A stretch of 64,000 nt of DNA from Draconibacterium sp. Its GTDB lineage: Bacteria; Bacteroidota; Bacteroidia; Bacteroidales; Prolixibacteraceae. Under the pieces are notes generated by a model. The model saw only the letters and a list, made by a program, of their open reading frames with translations. It made no database searches and had not been told where the DNA came from. How positions within the stretch are numbered: position 1 is the stretch's first letter; every line of letters starts with the position of its first letter. This document shows positions 48,921 through 58,237 of this stretch, piece by piece. The stretch is from positions 1-64,000 of the forward strand of contig JADIYN010000010.1 of NCBI GenBank assembly GCA_016705335.1, written 5' to 3'. Made by a program: the position numbers and the translations under genes.

Positions 48921-49759
48921 ATGGAAACAATCTACGAAGAAAGGTACAATTACCATCCCGATGATTTCAAGAAATATGAAACTGAAAGGATAAGGAAAGA
49001 ATTTCTTGTTGAAAAAGTTATGGACCCCGGTAAAATACGATTGGTTTATTCAATTATTGAGCGTTACATTGTAGGTGGTGCAGTTCCGTTAAAAGAAGTT
49101 TAAAACTTGCCAATTGAACCTTTGAAAGCATCTTATTTTGCGAAAGGCGTGAAGTTGGGGTTATTAACGTTGCCGGTGCCGGATCAATTGTTATTGATGG
49201 TACCAAATATAAAATGAATTTTAAAGATGCCATTTATATTGGAAAAGGTTCAAAGGAAGTAATTTTTAAATCGGATGACGCAGAAAATCCAGCGCATTTT
49301 TATATCAACTCAACACCGGCTCACAAAGAATATCCGGTAAAACATGTTACACTTGATCAGGCTAATAAACTGCATTTGGGATCATTGCAAACTTCAAACG
49401 AGCGGACTATCAACCAATTATTGATTAATACAGTTGTTGAAACCTGTCAACTTCAAATGGGAATGACAGAATTAAAACCGGGAAGTGTTTGGAATACTAT
49501 GCCTCCACATTTACACAGTCGCCGGAATGAAGTTTATTTTTATTTCGATGTTCCTGAAGGACAATCGGTTTGTCATTTTATGGGGCAGCCACAGGAAACC
49601 CGGCACATTTGGATGCAAAACGAACAAGCAGTAATATCCCCAAACTGGTCGATTCACTCAGCAGCAGGAACAAGTAACTACATTTTTATATGGGGAATGG
49701 CTGGCGAAAACCTTGATTATACAGATATGGATGCGATAAAACCAACGGAACTTAGGTAG
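48921..49759 (+). CDS. kduI: 5-dehydro-4-deoxy-D-glucuronate isomerase, several frameshifts
   Basis: Isomerises DKI (from unsaturated uronates released by polysaccharide lyases) to DKII. N-terminal METIYEERYNYHPDDFKKYETERIRKEF is standard. An in-frame TAA at 49101-49103 interrupts; relatives have about one residue more there, so bases are probably missing in the T and A runs at ~49099-49116. A further missing T near 49136-49139 restores YFCERREVGVINVAGAGSIV. Then TCQLQMGMTELKPGSVWNTMPPH with the metal His residues, HSRRNEVYFYF, and PNWSIHSAAGTSNY and FIWGMAGENLDYTDM. Total ~279 residues. kduD follows. Confidence 0.92.
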
Positions 49760-49800
49760 TTCAGAGTTCAGAGTTCAAAGTATAATGTTTAAAGTTCAAT
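49758..49800. repeat. Repeat tract between kduI and kduD
   Basis: Direct repeats of GAGTTCA followed by degenerate heptads (TTTAAAG type). Same class as the tracts at 2960 and 39119. Confidence 0.5.
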
Positions 49801-49899
49801 AGACTGAATGTTAAGGTGCAGGAATCAAGACGTAAGATGCAATACGCCAGCATCCAGCATCAAATAATCATTAATCACTAATAAATAATCACTAAAAAA

Positions 49900-50703
49900 A
49901 TGATACAACAATTATTCGATTTAACAGGGAAAATTGCCTTGATTACCGGTGGAACCCACGGAATTGGAATGGCAATCGGAAAAGTACTTGGGCAGGCTGG
50001 TGCAAAAATATGTGTAAACGATATTTCCGACGAAAAACTTGAAAGCTGCAAAGCAGAATATGCCGAAGTTGGAATTGATGTTTATGCAATAAAATTCAAT
50101 GTTACCGATGAAGCTGATGTTGATCGTGGCATTTCGCAAATCGAAAAGGAATTGGGAGACATTGATATTCTTGTAAATAATGCAGGAATTATCAAGCGAA
50201 TCCCGATACTTGACATGGCAATTTCTGACTACAAAATGGTAATTGATGTTGACCTTGTAGCGCCTCTTATTATATCAAAAAGAGTTGCGCCAAAAATGAT
50301 TGCAAAACGCTCAGGAAAAATCATTAATATGTGTTCAATGATGAGTGTTTACGGTCGTAATTCAGTCTCAGCCTATGCATCGGCAAAAGGTGGTTTAAAA
50401 TTACTAACTGCAAACATGACCTGCGAGTGGGCGAAATATAATGTTCAGATTAACGGAATTGGCCCTGGTTACATTGCTACTTCACAAACTGCCGCAATTC
50501 GCGAAGGAAACCACCCGTTTAATGATTTGGTGATGACACGCACACCTGCAGGTCGTTGGGGCGAACCTGAAGATGTTGGAAATGCAGCACTTTTTCTGGC
50601 GTCAAAAGCCAGCGATTTTGTAAATGGCCATGTACTTTATGTTGATGGCGGAATTCTTGCCAATTTCGGATATGTTAAAGGTGAAAACGATATTCCTGAA
50701 TAA
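49900..50703 (+). CDS. kduD: 2-dehydro-3-deoxy-D-gluconate 5-dehydrogenase (SDR)
   Basis: Reduces DKII to KDG with NAD(P)H, the step after KduI. The 267 residues show ITGGTHGIGMAIGKVLG (nucleotide loop), VNNAGIIKRIPILD, the catalytic Ser in MCSMMSVYGRNS, Tyr/Lys in AYASAKGGLKLL, and VNGHVLYVDGG near the end. Intact, ends 1 base before the DUF4861 ATG. SDRs are numerous, but the placement next to kduI makes KduD the best reading. Confidence 0.9.
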   Translation: MIQQLFDLTGKIALITGGTHGIGMAIGKVLGQAGAKICVNDISDEKLESCKAEYAEVGIDVYAIKFNVTDEADVDRGISQIEKELGDIDILVNNAGIIKRIPILDMAISDYKMVIDVDLVAPLIISKRVAPKMIAKRSGKIINMCSMMSVYGRNSVSAYASAKGGLKLLTANMTCEWAKYNVQINGIGPGYIATSQTAAIREGNHPFNDLVMTRTPAGRWGEPEDVGNAALFLASKASDFVNGHVLYVDGGILANFGYVKGENDIPE

Positions 50704-50704
50704 A

Positions 50705-51963
50705 ATGAGAACAACCTTGATTTTACTGATTTCAATCGTGCTTTTTTCATGCGAAAAAGAAGCGAAAGTTACTGTTACCAATCCGATGAATGTGGATCGT
50801 ACAGACGAAGTACTGATTTTAACAAAAGAACAATTGGCGCAAAAAGTTACTCTTGAAGAAGGATTACTGCCTGTTTTCAAATTAGAAAAAGACAAGATAC
50901 TTCCGGGCCAGGCTGATGATTTGGATGGAGATGGAAATTGGGATGAAGTTGTTTTTTTAATAGACTTTTCAGCCAATGAGACCAAAGAAATTGAAGTTGA
51001 TTTTATACCGAAAGATGAATATCCTGAATTTGATAAACGAACAAATTTAAGACTCGCGATAATACAGGAAGATGGCACTTACAAGGAAGTTGACAATTAT
51101 CGCGCATTGCCGTGTAACGATGGTTTTGAGATAATTGCACAGGCAGAAAGTGTAAGTTGGGAAAATGATAAAATTGCTTTCCGCAATTATTTCGATTGCC
51201 GTAATGTGAAAGATTTGTTTGGAAAGCTAAAACCCGGGATGATTTTAGATAAGTTGAGTTCACCCGAAATGGGGAGCTACCACAATTTAAACGACTGGGG
51301 AATGGATGTTTTACATTGCGGAAGTTCACTGGGTTCGGGCGGCCTGGCTATCCTGAAAAATGATTCGCTTTACCGTTTGGGTTCGACTGAAGTTTATGAA
51401 TATCAGAAGATTATTGAAGGTCCGGTGCGCTCTGTTTTTGAGTTACGTTATTCGGGTGGATGTAAACGGTGAAAAACTGAAAGCAGTTGAAAGAATTTCA
51501 ATTTATCCGGGGAAATACTGGTTCGAATCGGATGTAACATTTAGTGGTTGTGCTGATAACGATCAGATTGTTACGGGAATTGTTACAAGCATGTTAAAAC
51601 GTGAGCCATTTGAATTTCAGGCTGGCAATTTTCAGTGCATCGGAACTCACGATATTCAGTCGTTAAATAAAGATGAACTGGGAATGGCAGTGATTGTTCC
51701 CCTTGCCGAATCAGGTAAAACAGGACGTACCACGGATATCGATTTTTTTAACTCGGTTACGAAACAGTGGTTCCCAAAGCATTTAGCAATATCATTTCCA
51801 CAAACCTATTATATCGGTCAGAAATGTAAAAGTGAAGTACCGGCAAAACATTTTTTTCTCGGTTTGGGGACTTGATAAAGAGCAATGGAAAACCGAAGAA
51901 GGTTTCAGAAAATATATTACAGAAGAGGCTGAAAAACTTTCTTCACCAATAGTAATAAATTAA
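50705..51963 (+). CDS. DUF4861-type protein, at least two frameshift sites
   Basis: Secreted or lipoprotein-like: the N-terminus MRTTLILLISIVLFSCEKEAK ends with a lipobox-like (L-F-S-C). The body has DDLDGDGNWDEVVFLIDFSAN, MGSYHNLNDWGMDVLHCGSSLGSGG, GKYWFESDVTFSGCADNDQIVTGI and GMAVIVPLAE, characteristic of DUF4861, which I associate with uronate-polysaccharide loci. Frame breaks: near 51455-51465 (proper reading YSGWDVNGEKLKA) and 51850-51856 (run of seven T, six expected; reading HFFSVWGLDKEQWKTEEGF). Ends IVIN at 51963. ~420 residues. Function unknown; may be a glycan-processing enzyme or binding protein. Confidence 0.8.
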
Positions 51964-51978
51964 ATTTCTCAAAAAAAG

Positions 51979-52020
51979 AAGAACCGTTCTTTCTGTGTAA
52001 ATTCAGAAAGAACGGTTCTT
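51979..52020. terminator. Bidirectional terminator between convergent genes
   Basis: A perfect 17-base inverted repeat (arms AAGAACCGTTCTTTCTG and complement) with an 8-base loop, seven A on one flank and T on the other. Serves the DUF4861 gene and the convergent membrane protein. Confidence 0.85.
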
Positions 52021-52044
52021 TAAAATCAATATTCACTCAATCAC

Positions 52045-52877
52045 TCACTCATTCTTACAAATACAATTGTATCCAACCCTGAATAATTCTCCTGTTTCAG
52101 GATCGAGTTGAGAACCAAACATACTGTGTGGAATTGAGTAAACAATCAGCATCACGATTGAAGCGATAATTGTATAAACCGGGCGTTCTTTTTGCGGTTC
52201 ATAAAAAAGGCAAGAACCCAAAACAAAAATGCCACAAGTGTTTTATTGTCTGTTAAATCCCAGGCAAACGGAATGCCTGCCCATAATTCGTTAAAGGCAT
52301 ATAATTGTACAAGTGGGCCAAGAATCATCCCTCCTATAAATAAGGCAATTACTGTAATATTGGTATAAAAACGAAATTTTTTGTACTTGAAAAGTGCCAT
52401 GATTCCAGCCACGTTACCCAAAAACATCGCGAAAAACATAAAGAAAATATGTGGAAACAAAATTGTTTCAGGAACATGTCCTTTAAAGCGGATAATAACC
52501 GGTTTTCCCTGGTTCAGTTCAAAATTCTGATCGCCTTTCTTTAAAGTTATTTTGTATTCGTATTTCCCGGCTGGTGGCAGATTTGGGAGACTTCCAGTTA
52601 AAAGGTCATTTTCACGGCTTAGTTCAACCTGGGTCCATTCATCTTTAGTTGGGTATTTTTTGTATTCAAGAACACCGCCTACATTTTTGTCGGGCATCCC
52701 CAATTGTATTTTACAATCGGTTGTACCGCCATGACTTCTGACAAGTTTGAATTTGTAGTTTTGGTTGTCAATTGTAACTTGTGTTTTTTTGTCATAGGTA
52801 GGTCCTGTTTTACGCTGATAAATAATTGCAGCAAAAGTTATTATAACTGCTAAAATCCAATAAAAAACTACTTTCAT
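52045..52877 (-). CDS. Membrane protein with extracytoplasmic domain, unknown; one frameshift
   Basis: About 277 residues. One N-terminal helix (residues 3-20), a ~110-residue extracytoplasmic beta-rich domain (KTQVTIDNQNYKFKLVRSHGG, PAGKYEYKITLKKGDQNF), then four helices (ILFPHIFFMFFAMFLGNVAGI, FYTNITVIALFIGGMILGPL, and two more). The frame breaks at the T run near 52187-52191 (five, six expected); the last helix reads YTIIASIVMLIVYSIPHSMF and the tail ends GYNCICKNE at 52045. Family not recognised. It may be a lipid- or respiratory-chain-linked protein; no evidence for either. Confidence 0.7.
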
Positions 52878-53056
52878 GATTATCTTCTTTTTTATGAATT
52901 TTGCAAGTATAATACGTTTTTATCTGAATTGATATAAAACTTGAAAAAAATGCTTTACAAAATTTTTATAAAGTCGATTTAAATTTGAAGCAGGCTGTTA
53001 TGTCGCCCAATTTTTATTATTTTGGTGGCTTGTTAAAATTAATAATTCTTATCAAT

Positions 53057-53090
53057 TCCGTCAGTTGACGGAGAAGTCAGGAGGGACTTC
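53057..53090 (+). promoter_or_regulatory. Two adjacent hairpins, the second with an AGGAGG hexaloop, before the SpmAB gene
   Basis: First hairpin 53057-53072 (TCCGTCA/TGACGGA with a 2-base turn), second directly abutting at 53073-53090 (GAAGTC, loop AGGAGG, GACTTC). The loop is a perfect Shine-Dalgarno 9 bases before the ATG at 53094, in a phylum that mostly lacks such sites. Could control translation; could also be an interspersed repeat. Confidence 0.65.
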
Positions 53091-53093
53091 TTA

Positions 53094-54326
53094 ATGGCAC
53101 TTAACTACATTTGGATTTTCTTTTTTCTTTCTGCTTTCGTCATCGGCCTTGTTCGTCTGATATTCTTCGGAGATGTAGAAGTGTTTCCGGCTATGATGAA
53201 CTCTACTTTCGACACGGCAAAAACCGGTTTCGAAATTTCACTTGGGTTGACCGGTGTGTTAACCCTTTGGATGGGCATCATGAAAATTGGGGAAAAAGGC
53301 GGGGTAGTTGCTGTTTTTTCAAAATTGATAGGTCCGTTTTTTAACAAGTTGTTCCCTGAACTAGGCAAAAATCATCCGGCACACGGGCCAATTATGATGA
53401 ACCTTGCCGCAAACATGCTCAACCTCGACAATGCGGCAACACCAATGGGATTACAGGCGATGAAAGAGATGCAGGAAACCAATCCCAACAAGGAAACTGC
53501 GTCAAATGCCCAAATTATGTTTTTGGTTTTGAATGCTTCCGGACTTACGATTATTCCGGTAAGTATAATGGTTTACCGCGCTCAAATGGGAGCAGCCAAC
53601 CCTTCCGATATTTTTATCCCGATTCTGATTGCCACATTTTTTTCCACTTTAGCCGGGCTGATTTCTGTGGCTCTTTATCAAAAAATCAATCTTTTCGATA
53701 AAGTAATTCTCTCGTATATTGGTGGTTTAACAGCATTTATTGTGGCCTTGATCTGGTACTTTTCCACACTCGAACAAGCTGAGATTACTAAAATATCAGG
53801 CGTGGCAAGTAACTTTATTTTATTTGCTGTTATTGTAAGTTTTATTGGAATGGGAGTCGTTAAAAAAGTAAATGTTTATGAAGCATTTATTGACGGTGCA
53901 AAAGATGGTTTCCAAACCGCTATTAAAATCATTCCATATTTGATCGCCATTTTAGTTGCTATTGGGGTTTTTCGTGAGTCGGGAGCAATGGATTGGCTGG
54001 TTTCCGGGTTTACCTGGGTTTTTCAGCTGATTGGAATTAATACTGAATTTACACCAGCATTACCAACCGCTTTAATGAAACCATTAAGCGGCAGTGGCGC
54101 CCGTGGAATGATGGTCGATGCAATGTCAACTTATGGCGCCGATTCGTTTGTAGGCCGCGTGGTTTGTACCATCCAGGGAGCAGCCGACACTACTTTTTAT
54201 ATACTTGCAGTTTATTTTGGTTCGGTTGGAATAAAAAATACACGTTACGCTGTTGTTTGCGGTTTAATAGCCGATTTAGCCGGATTTATTGCTGCGATAA
54301 TAATGGCGTATTTGTTCTTCCATTAA
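53094..54326 (+). CDS. Fused SpmA/SpmB-type nucleoside-recognition (Gate) membrane protein
   Basis: A 410-residue membrane protein in which the two spore-maturation-type Gate domains, separate proteins in Firmicutes, are joined. N-terminal half: IWIFFFLSAFVIGLVRLIF, ISLGLTGVLTLWMGIMKIGEKGG, MMNLAANMLNLDNAATPMGLQAMKEMQ. C-terminal half: GAKDGFQTAIKIIPYLIAILVAIGVF, KPLSGSGARGMMVDAMSTYGADSFVG, QGAADTTFYILAVYFGSVGI. Function in Bacteroidota not established; transport of a small solute is suspected. Preceded by the hairpin with an SD loop. Confidence 0.88.
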   Translation: MALNYIWIFFFLSAFVIGLVRLIFFGDVEVFPAMMNSTFDTAKTGFEISLGLTGVLTLWMGIMKIGEKGGVVAVFSKLIGPFFNKLFPELGKNHPAHGPIMMNLAANMLNLDNAATPMGLQAMKEMQETNPNKETASNAQIMFLVLNASGLTIIPVSIMVYRAQMGAANPSDIFIPILIATFFSTLAGLISVALYQKINLFDKVILSYIGGLTAFIVALIWYFSTLEQAEITKISGVASNFILFAVIVSFIGMGVVKKVNVYEAFIDGAKDGFQTAIKIIPYLIAILVAIGVFRESGAMDWLVSGFTWVFQLIGINTEFTPALPTALMKPLSGSGARGMMVDAMSTYGADSFVGRVVCTIQGAADTTFYILAVYFGSVGIKNTRYAVVCGLIADLAGFIAAIIMAYLFFH

Positions 54327-54376
54327 TGGATAATAACACCTCAATTCTTCCTTAAACCTTAAACTCAGAACTCCTA

Positions 54377-54787
54377 TTAGTCCACCGAATCGTAAACCAC
54401 AACTTTGTTCCACAAATGCGAATTTTCTTCCACAAATTTCAGATGAATCGGATCAATTTGATACGCATCCTGATCGGTTTGATTATCAAACATTACCATG
54501 AATGAAACCGAATAGGAATGATCTACCACATCCCTGCTTTCTGTTCCTGCCGGAAATCCAACATGGCTCATCCTGATTGTTTTAACTTTTAGTAACTCGT
54601 TTAAGGCAGCTACCAATTGTTTTTTTTGTGTTTCATTTTTTGGTTCTTTCAACCAGAAAAAAACATGGTGAATCAATGCGCTTGTAATTTTAACTTCTCC
54701 TGCCATTGCGTTTTTTGTTAGTGGAATTAAGCCTGCCAAAGTTAAACCGGCAGCGGCTTTTTTAATAAATGATCTTCTGTTTTTCAT
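54377..54787 (-). CDS. Exported Dabb-domain (stress-responsive A/B barrel) protein
   Basis: A 136-residue protein. The N-terminus MKNRRSFIKKAAAGLTLAGL resembles a Tat signal (RRSFIKK). Then the dimeric A/B-barrel domain: SALIHHVFFWLKEPKNETQ, MSHVGFPAGTESRDVVDHSYSVSFMVMF and DPIHLKFVEENSHLWNKVVVYDS. Ligand or reaction unknown. Followed on the same strand by the DinB-like gene's upstream region in opposite order (DinB 54827 lies upstream of it), so both may be co-transcribed. Confidence 0.87.
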   Translation of the reverse strand: MKNRRSFIKKAAAGLTLAGLIPLTKNAMAGEVKITSALIHHVFFWLKEPKNETQKKQLVAALNELLKVKTIRMSHVGFPAGTESRDVVDHSYSVSFMVMFDNQTDQDAYQIDPIHLKFVEENSHLWNKVVVYDSVD

Positions 54788-54826
54788 ATTAAAAAATGTC
54801 TATGTTGATTTATATTCATTGTTTTT

Positions 54827-55319
54827 CTAGCTCCCTCCCTTTGGGGAGGGGCTTTCTATTAATTCTTCAATTTCCCTCAAATGTAACTTCAAATGAGGTA
54901 AAAAATATTCAACCATTTCTTTTAGTGTAACTTTCTCATCTTCTCCTCCAAACCACACATTATCAATTTTTTCGGGATTAATTTGCTGAATAATATGTGC
55001 AAAATGCAAAATCGAAAATTTCCAGAGTTGAACCAGGTTAGCCCAGTTTTCTTCCTGATAATTTTGAATAGCAATCCACCGGTCATTGTTTCCAAAAGTA
55101 GCGTAATTCGGAAACTCAAGCGGTGTTTCGCGATACTGTAGGTGAACAGTTCTGTGTGTATTATTCGAAGCCGAATCAACCAAATGCCCAACAATTTGTT
55201 TGATGGTTCGGTTTTGCGAATTCCTTCGATGGGCAATCAATTCTTCGGGTAACAACAATTTGAATTCCATTGTGGACCAGATTGATAATTTCTTTCGCAA
55301 TATTTTCAAATGATTTCAT
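54827..55319 (-). CDS. DinB-like four-helix protein, frameshift near the N-terminus
   Basis: A 160-residue putative metal-dependent protein of the DinB/YfiT superfamily; function unknown. Visible helices with conserved histidines: TIKQIVGHLVDSASNNTHRTVHLQY, ENWANLVQLWKFSILHFAHII and TLKEMVEYFLPHLKLHLREIEEL. The true N-terminus is probably MKSFENIAKEIINLVHNGIQ from ATG 55319; the frame changes around 55250-55256 (run of three A on minus strand). If this is not corrected the reading starts at 55309. Confidence 0.75.
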
Positions 55320-55407
55320 TGAATTATTGAGTTATATTTCTTTTTACATTAAAAATTAGTTAAAACACCTCAAACAATGATATTCATGCATTTAATCATT
55401 CCTTCAT

Positions 55408-56229
55408 TCATGCATTAATAGCTTTCCTTATTCTCACCAGTTTCTCCAGCAATTCTTCAAGTAAATCCAGCCGTAACATATTTGCACCGTCAGATTTTGC
55501 AATTGTCGGATTTGGATGCGTTTCAATAAAAATGCCGTCAACGCCAACTGCAATTCCTGCCCGGGCAACAGTTACAATTAAGGCAGGTTTTCCGCCGGTA
55601 ACCCCGCTAGCCTGGTTGGGTTGTTGCAAAGAATGTGTAATATCTAAAACAACCGGCACATCGAATTTTTGCATTTCAGGAATGCCGCGATAATCAATAA
55701 TTAAATCCTGGTAACCAAAAGTTGTTCCCCGTTCTGTAAGAATAATATTTTGATTTCCACTTTCAAGTACTTTGTCAACAGCAAATTTCATGGCTTCTGC
55801 CGAAAGAAACTGACCTTTTTTGATATTTACAACTTTCCCGGTTTTGGCAGCTGCGACCAAAATATCGGTTTGTCGGCACAAAAAAGCAGGAATCTGCAAA
55901 ACATCAACAAACGCCGCAGCCATTACAGCTTCTTCGGCAGTATGAATATCTGTTACAGTTGGAATATTAAAAGTTTCGCCAACTTTTCTCAGAATCTTCA
56001 ATGCTTTTTCATCGCCAATACCTGTAAACGAATCAATTCGCGAGCGGTTTGCTTTTCGGTACGAACCTTTAAAAATGTATGGAATTTTTAATCGTTCGGT
56101 AATGGCAACAATTTTCTCTGCAATTTCCAAAGCCATTTCTTCGCCTTCAATGGCGCAGGGTCCGGCCATTAAAAAGAAATTGCCTGAAGTTTTATTTTTG
56201 AGTTTGTCTAATTGTGGAATCATATTCAC
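55408..56229 (-). CDS. kdsA: 3-deoxy-D-manno-octulosonate 8-phosphate synthase
   Basis: Condenses arabinose 5-phosphate with PEP for the Kdo sugar of LPS. The 273 residues have FFLMAGPCAIEGEEMALE, IFKGSYRKANRSRIDSFTG, TDIHTAEEA, LQIPAFLCRQTD, NIKKGQFLSAEAM, LTERGTTFGYQDLIIDYRG and THSLQQPNQASGVTGG, with IETHPNPTIAKSDGANML at the end. Cys in IPAFLCRQTD and metal residues fit. Intact. Starts at 56229 (second ATG at 56223 is possible). Confidence 0.96.
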   Translation of the reverse strand: MNMIPQLDKLKNKTSGNFFLMAGPCAIEGEEMALEIAEKIVAITERLKIPYIFKGSYRKANRSRIDSFTGIGDEKALKILRKVGETFNIPTVTDIHTAEEAVMAAAFVDVLQIPAFLCRQTDILVAAAKTGKVVNIKKGQFLSAEAMKFAVDKVLESGNQNIILTERGTTFGYQDLIIDYRGIPEMQKFDVPVVLDITHSLQQPNQASGVTGGKPALIVTVARAGIAVGVDGIFIETHPNPTIAKSDGANMLRLDLLEELLEKLVRIRKAINA

Positions 56230-56396
56230 TATTAAAATAAATGCTAAATTACCGTTTCTTTTTTACAATTCTTCCTATTTTGTTTTTCTGAAATTATAAA
56301 TAGAAATAATACGAAACAAGATTTTAATGTATTTGGAATCTTTGAGAAAAAGGAACATTAACGTTTAAATAGTCAACCATAAATTTCAAATATAAT

Positions 56397-58232
56397 ATGA
56401 ACAGAATTACATTTTTATCAATCTTAATTTTCTTATCATCAACAGTTCTTTCGCAAAACTCTTCCATTTTTATCGAAGCCGAAAGTTTCACCGATAAAGG
56501 CGGCTGGTTTGTCGATCCACAATTTGTAGAACAAATGGGTTCACCATATTTGCTGGCTCATGGAATGGGAATTCCGGTAAAAAATGCACAAACCGAAATA
56601 GAAGTTGAAAGTTCCGGTTTATATTATGTTTGGGTTCGAACCAAAAACTGGGCACCCGGAAACTGGGATGCTCCCGGTAGATTTTTAGTTTCAGTTGGCG
56701 GCAGAAATCTGGAGAATGAACTTGGCAAAAACAAAGAGTGGAATTGGGAATATGCAGGAAAAGTACAGCTTTCAAAAGGAAAGACGACACTTACACTAAA
56801 GGATTTAACAGGTTTTGAAGGTCGTTGTGATGCAGTTTACTGTACTTTAAAAGAAAATGAGAAGCTTCCAACTGAAAAAGAAGCACTTAAAAAGTGGCGT
56901 TTGGCTCAATCCGGTGCATCAGAAATTCCGCAAAAAGTGGTGAAATACGATCTTGTTGTTGTAGGTGGAGGAATTGCCGGAACTGCAGCTTCCATTGCGG
57001 CAGCGGAACAAGGAATGAAAGTTGCCCTGATTCACGACCGGCCTGTTTTGGGCGGAAATGCCAGTGGCGAAATCCGTGTTCACACCCTTGGAATTTACGG
57101 GAAGTTTGAACGTATTCTGAAAATGATTGATACCGAACATTATCCGAATGGATCGGCAGATGCATTGAAAGAAGATCAAAGACGAATGGCGAACGTTGAT
57201 AAATATAAGAATATCGAGCTTTTTCTGAATTTCAGGGCTTATGCTGCGACAGCTGAAAACAATAAAATTACTTCGGTTGATGCACGAAATACTTCAAGCG
57301 GAGAGCAAATCAGGTTTGAAGCGCCACTTTTTGTTGATTGTACCGGAGATGGCTGGATTGGTTACTGGGCGGGAGCAGAATATAATTACGGCAGGGAAGC
57401 TTCTTCGAAATACAACGAAAGCTGGGATGCACACGGTTTACTTTGGAGCCCCGAAACTCCCGATAATTTTGTAATGGGTTCTTCAGTTTTGTGGGGATCC
57501 GAAAATGCAGGAAAACCTGTTACTTTCCCTGAAGTTCCCTGGGCGATGGACGTTTCAGGGACTTACGCGGAAAAAAACGGAGAGTGGCAATGGGAGTTTT
57601 CGAGCAATGATTTAAGTCAGATTGAAGATGCTGAAACCATTCGCGACCACATGTTCCGTGCAATTTATGGTTCGTTTTACAACTACAAAAACCAAACTGC
57701 CCAAAACCTGAGTACCGACCAGGCGAATTTTGGCAAAATCGATAATAAATTACAACAACAAAAAGCCGACAGTTTGCAATTGAAATGGGTTTCGTATTTG
57801 CTCGGGAAACGCGAATCACGAAGGTTGGTTGGCGATCATGTTTTCACTTTTAACGATGCCAAAGACACAACAACATTTGAAGATGCAGTAGTTTTTGAGA
57901 AACGCGAAGTTGATGTGCATTACCAGATAAATCTCCTGGATCAGAATGATCCGAACTTTATTTCGGAAGCCATGTTCTACAAAACCGGTTTGTACGATAT
58001 CCCATACAGGAGTTTGTATTCAAAGAATATAAGCAACCTGTTTATGGCAGGTCGAAATTTCAGTTGTTCGCACGTTGGTCTTGGCGGTCCACGGGTAATG
58101 CGTACCACCGGACAAATGGGCGCGGCTGTTGGAATTGCTGCCTCAGTTTGCATGAAACACAAAGCCAATCCACGGGATGTGTACACAACTTATCTTGATG
58201 AGTATCTCCAATTGATTGAAAATCAAAAATAG
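56397..58232 (+). CDS. Secreted FAD-dependent oxidoreductase (FAD_oxidored type) with N-terminal beta-sandwich
   Basis: A 611-residue exported flavoenzyme. Signal peptide MNRITFLSILIFLSSTVLSQ, then a galactose-binding-like beta-sandwich (residues ~22-155: IFIEAESFTDKGGWFVDPQF, SGLYYVWVRTKNWAPGNW, LTLKDLTGFEGRCDAVYCT). From ~185 the Rossmann FAD domain YDLVVVGGGIAGTAASIAAAEQG, then GGNASGEIRVHTLG and, at the end, SNLFMAGRNFSCSHVGLGGP and TTGQMGAAVGIAAS, as in PF12831. Five bases before the next gene, so one operon. Probably oxidises or reduces a sugar or lactone outside the cytoplasm. Intact. Confidence 0.88.
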   Translation: MNRITFLSILIFLSSTVLSQNSSIFIEAESFTDKGGWFVDPQFVEQMGSPYLLAHGMGIPVKNAQTEIEVESSGLYYVWVRTKNWAPGNWDAPGRFLVSVGGRNLENELGKNKEWNWEYAGKVQLSKGKTTLTLKDLTGFEGRCDAVYCTLKENEKLPTEKEALKKWRLAQSGASEIPQKVVKYDLVVVGGGIAGTAASIAAAEQGMKVALIHDRPVLGGNASGEIRVHTLGIYGKFERILKMIDTEHYPNGSADALKEDQRRMANVDKYKNIELFLNFRAYAATAENNKITSVDARNTSSGEQIRFEAPLFVDCTGDGWIGYWAGAEYNYGREASSKYNESWDAHGLLWSPETPDNFVMGSSVLWGSENAGKPVTFPEVPWAMDVSGTYAEKNGEWQWEFSSNDLSQIEDAETIRDHMFRAIYGSFYNYKNQTAQNLSTDQANFGKIDNKLQQQKADSLQLKWVSYLLGKRESRRLVGDHVFTFNDAKDTTTFEDAVVFEKREVDVHYQINLLDQNDPNFISEAMFYKTGLYDIPYRSLYSKNISNLFMAGRNFSCSHVGLGGPRVMRTTGQMGAAVGIAASVCMKHKANPRDVYTTYLDEYLQLIENQK

Positions 58233-58237
58233 AAAAG

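Noticed and set aside
50705..51963. Reading the DUF4861 pieces as two or three separate genes
   Set aside because: The pieces continue each other seamlessly in shifted frames and share one DUF4861 pattern, so they are one gene.
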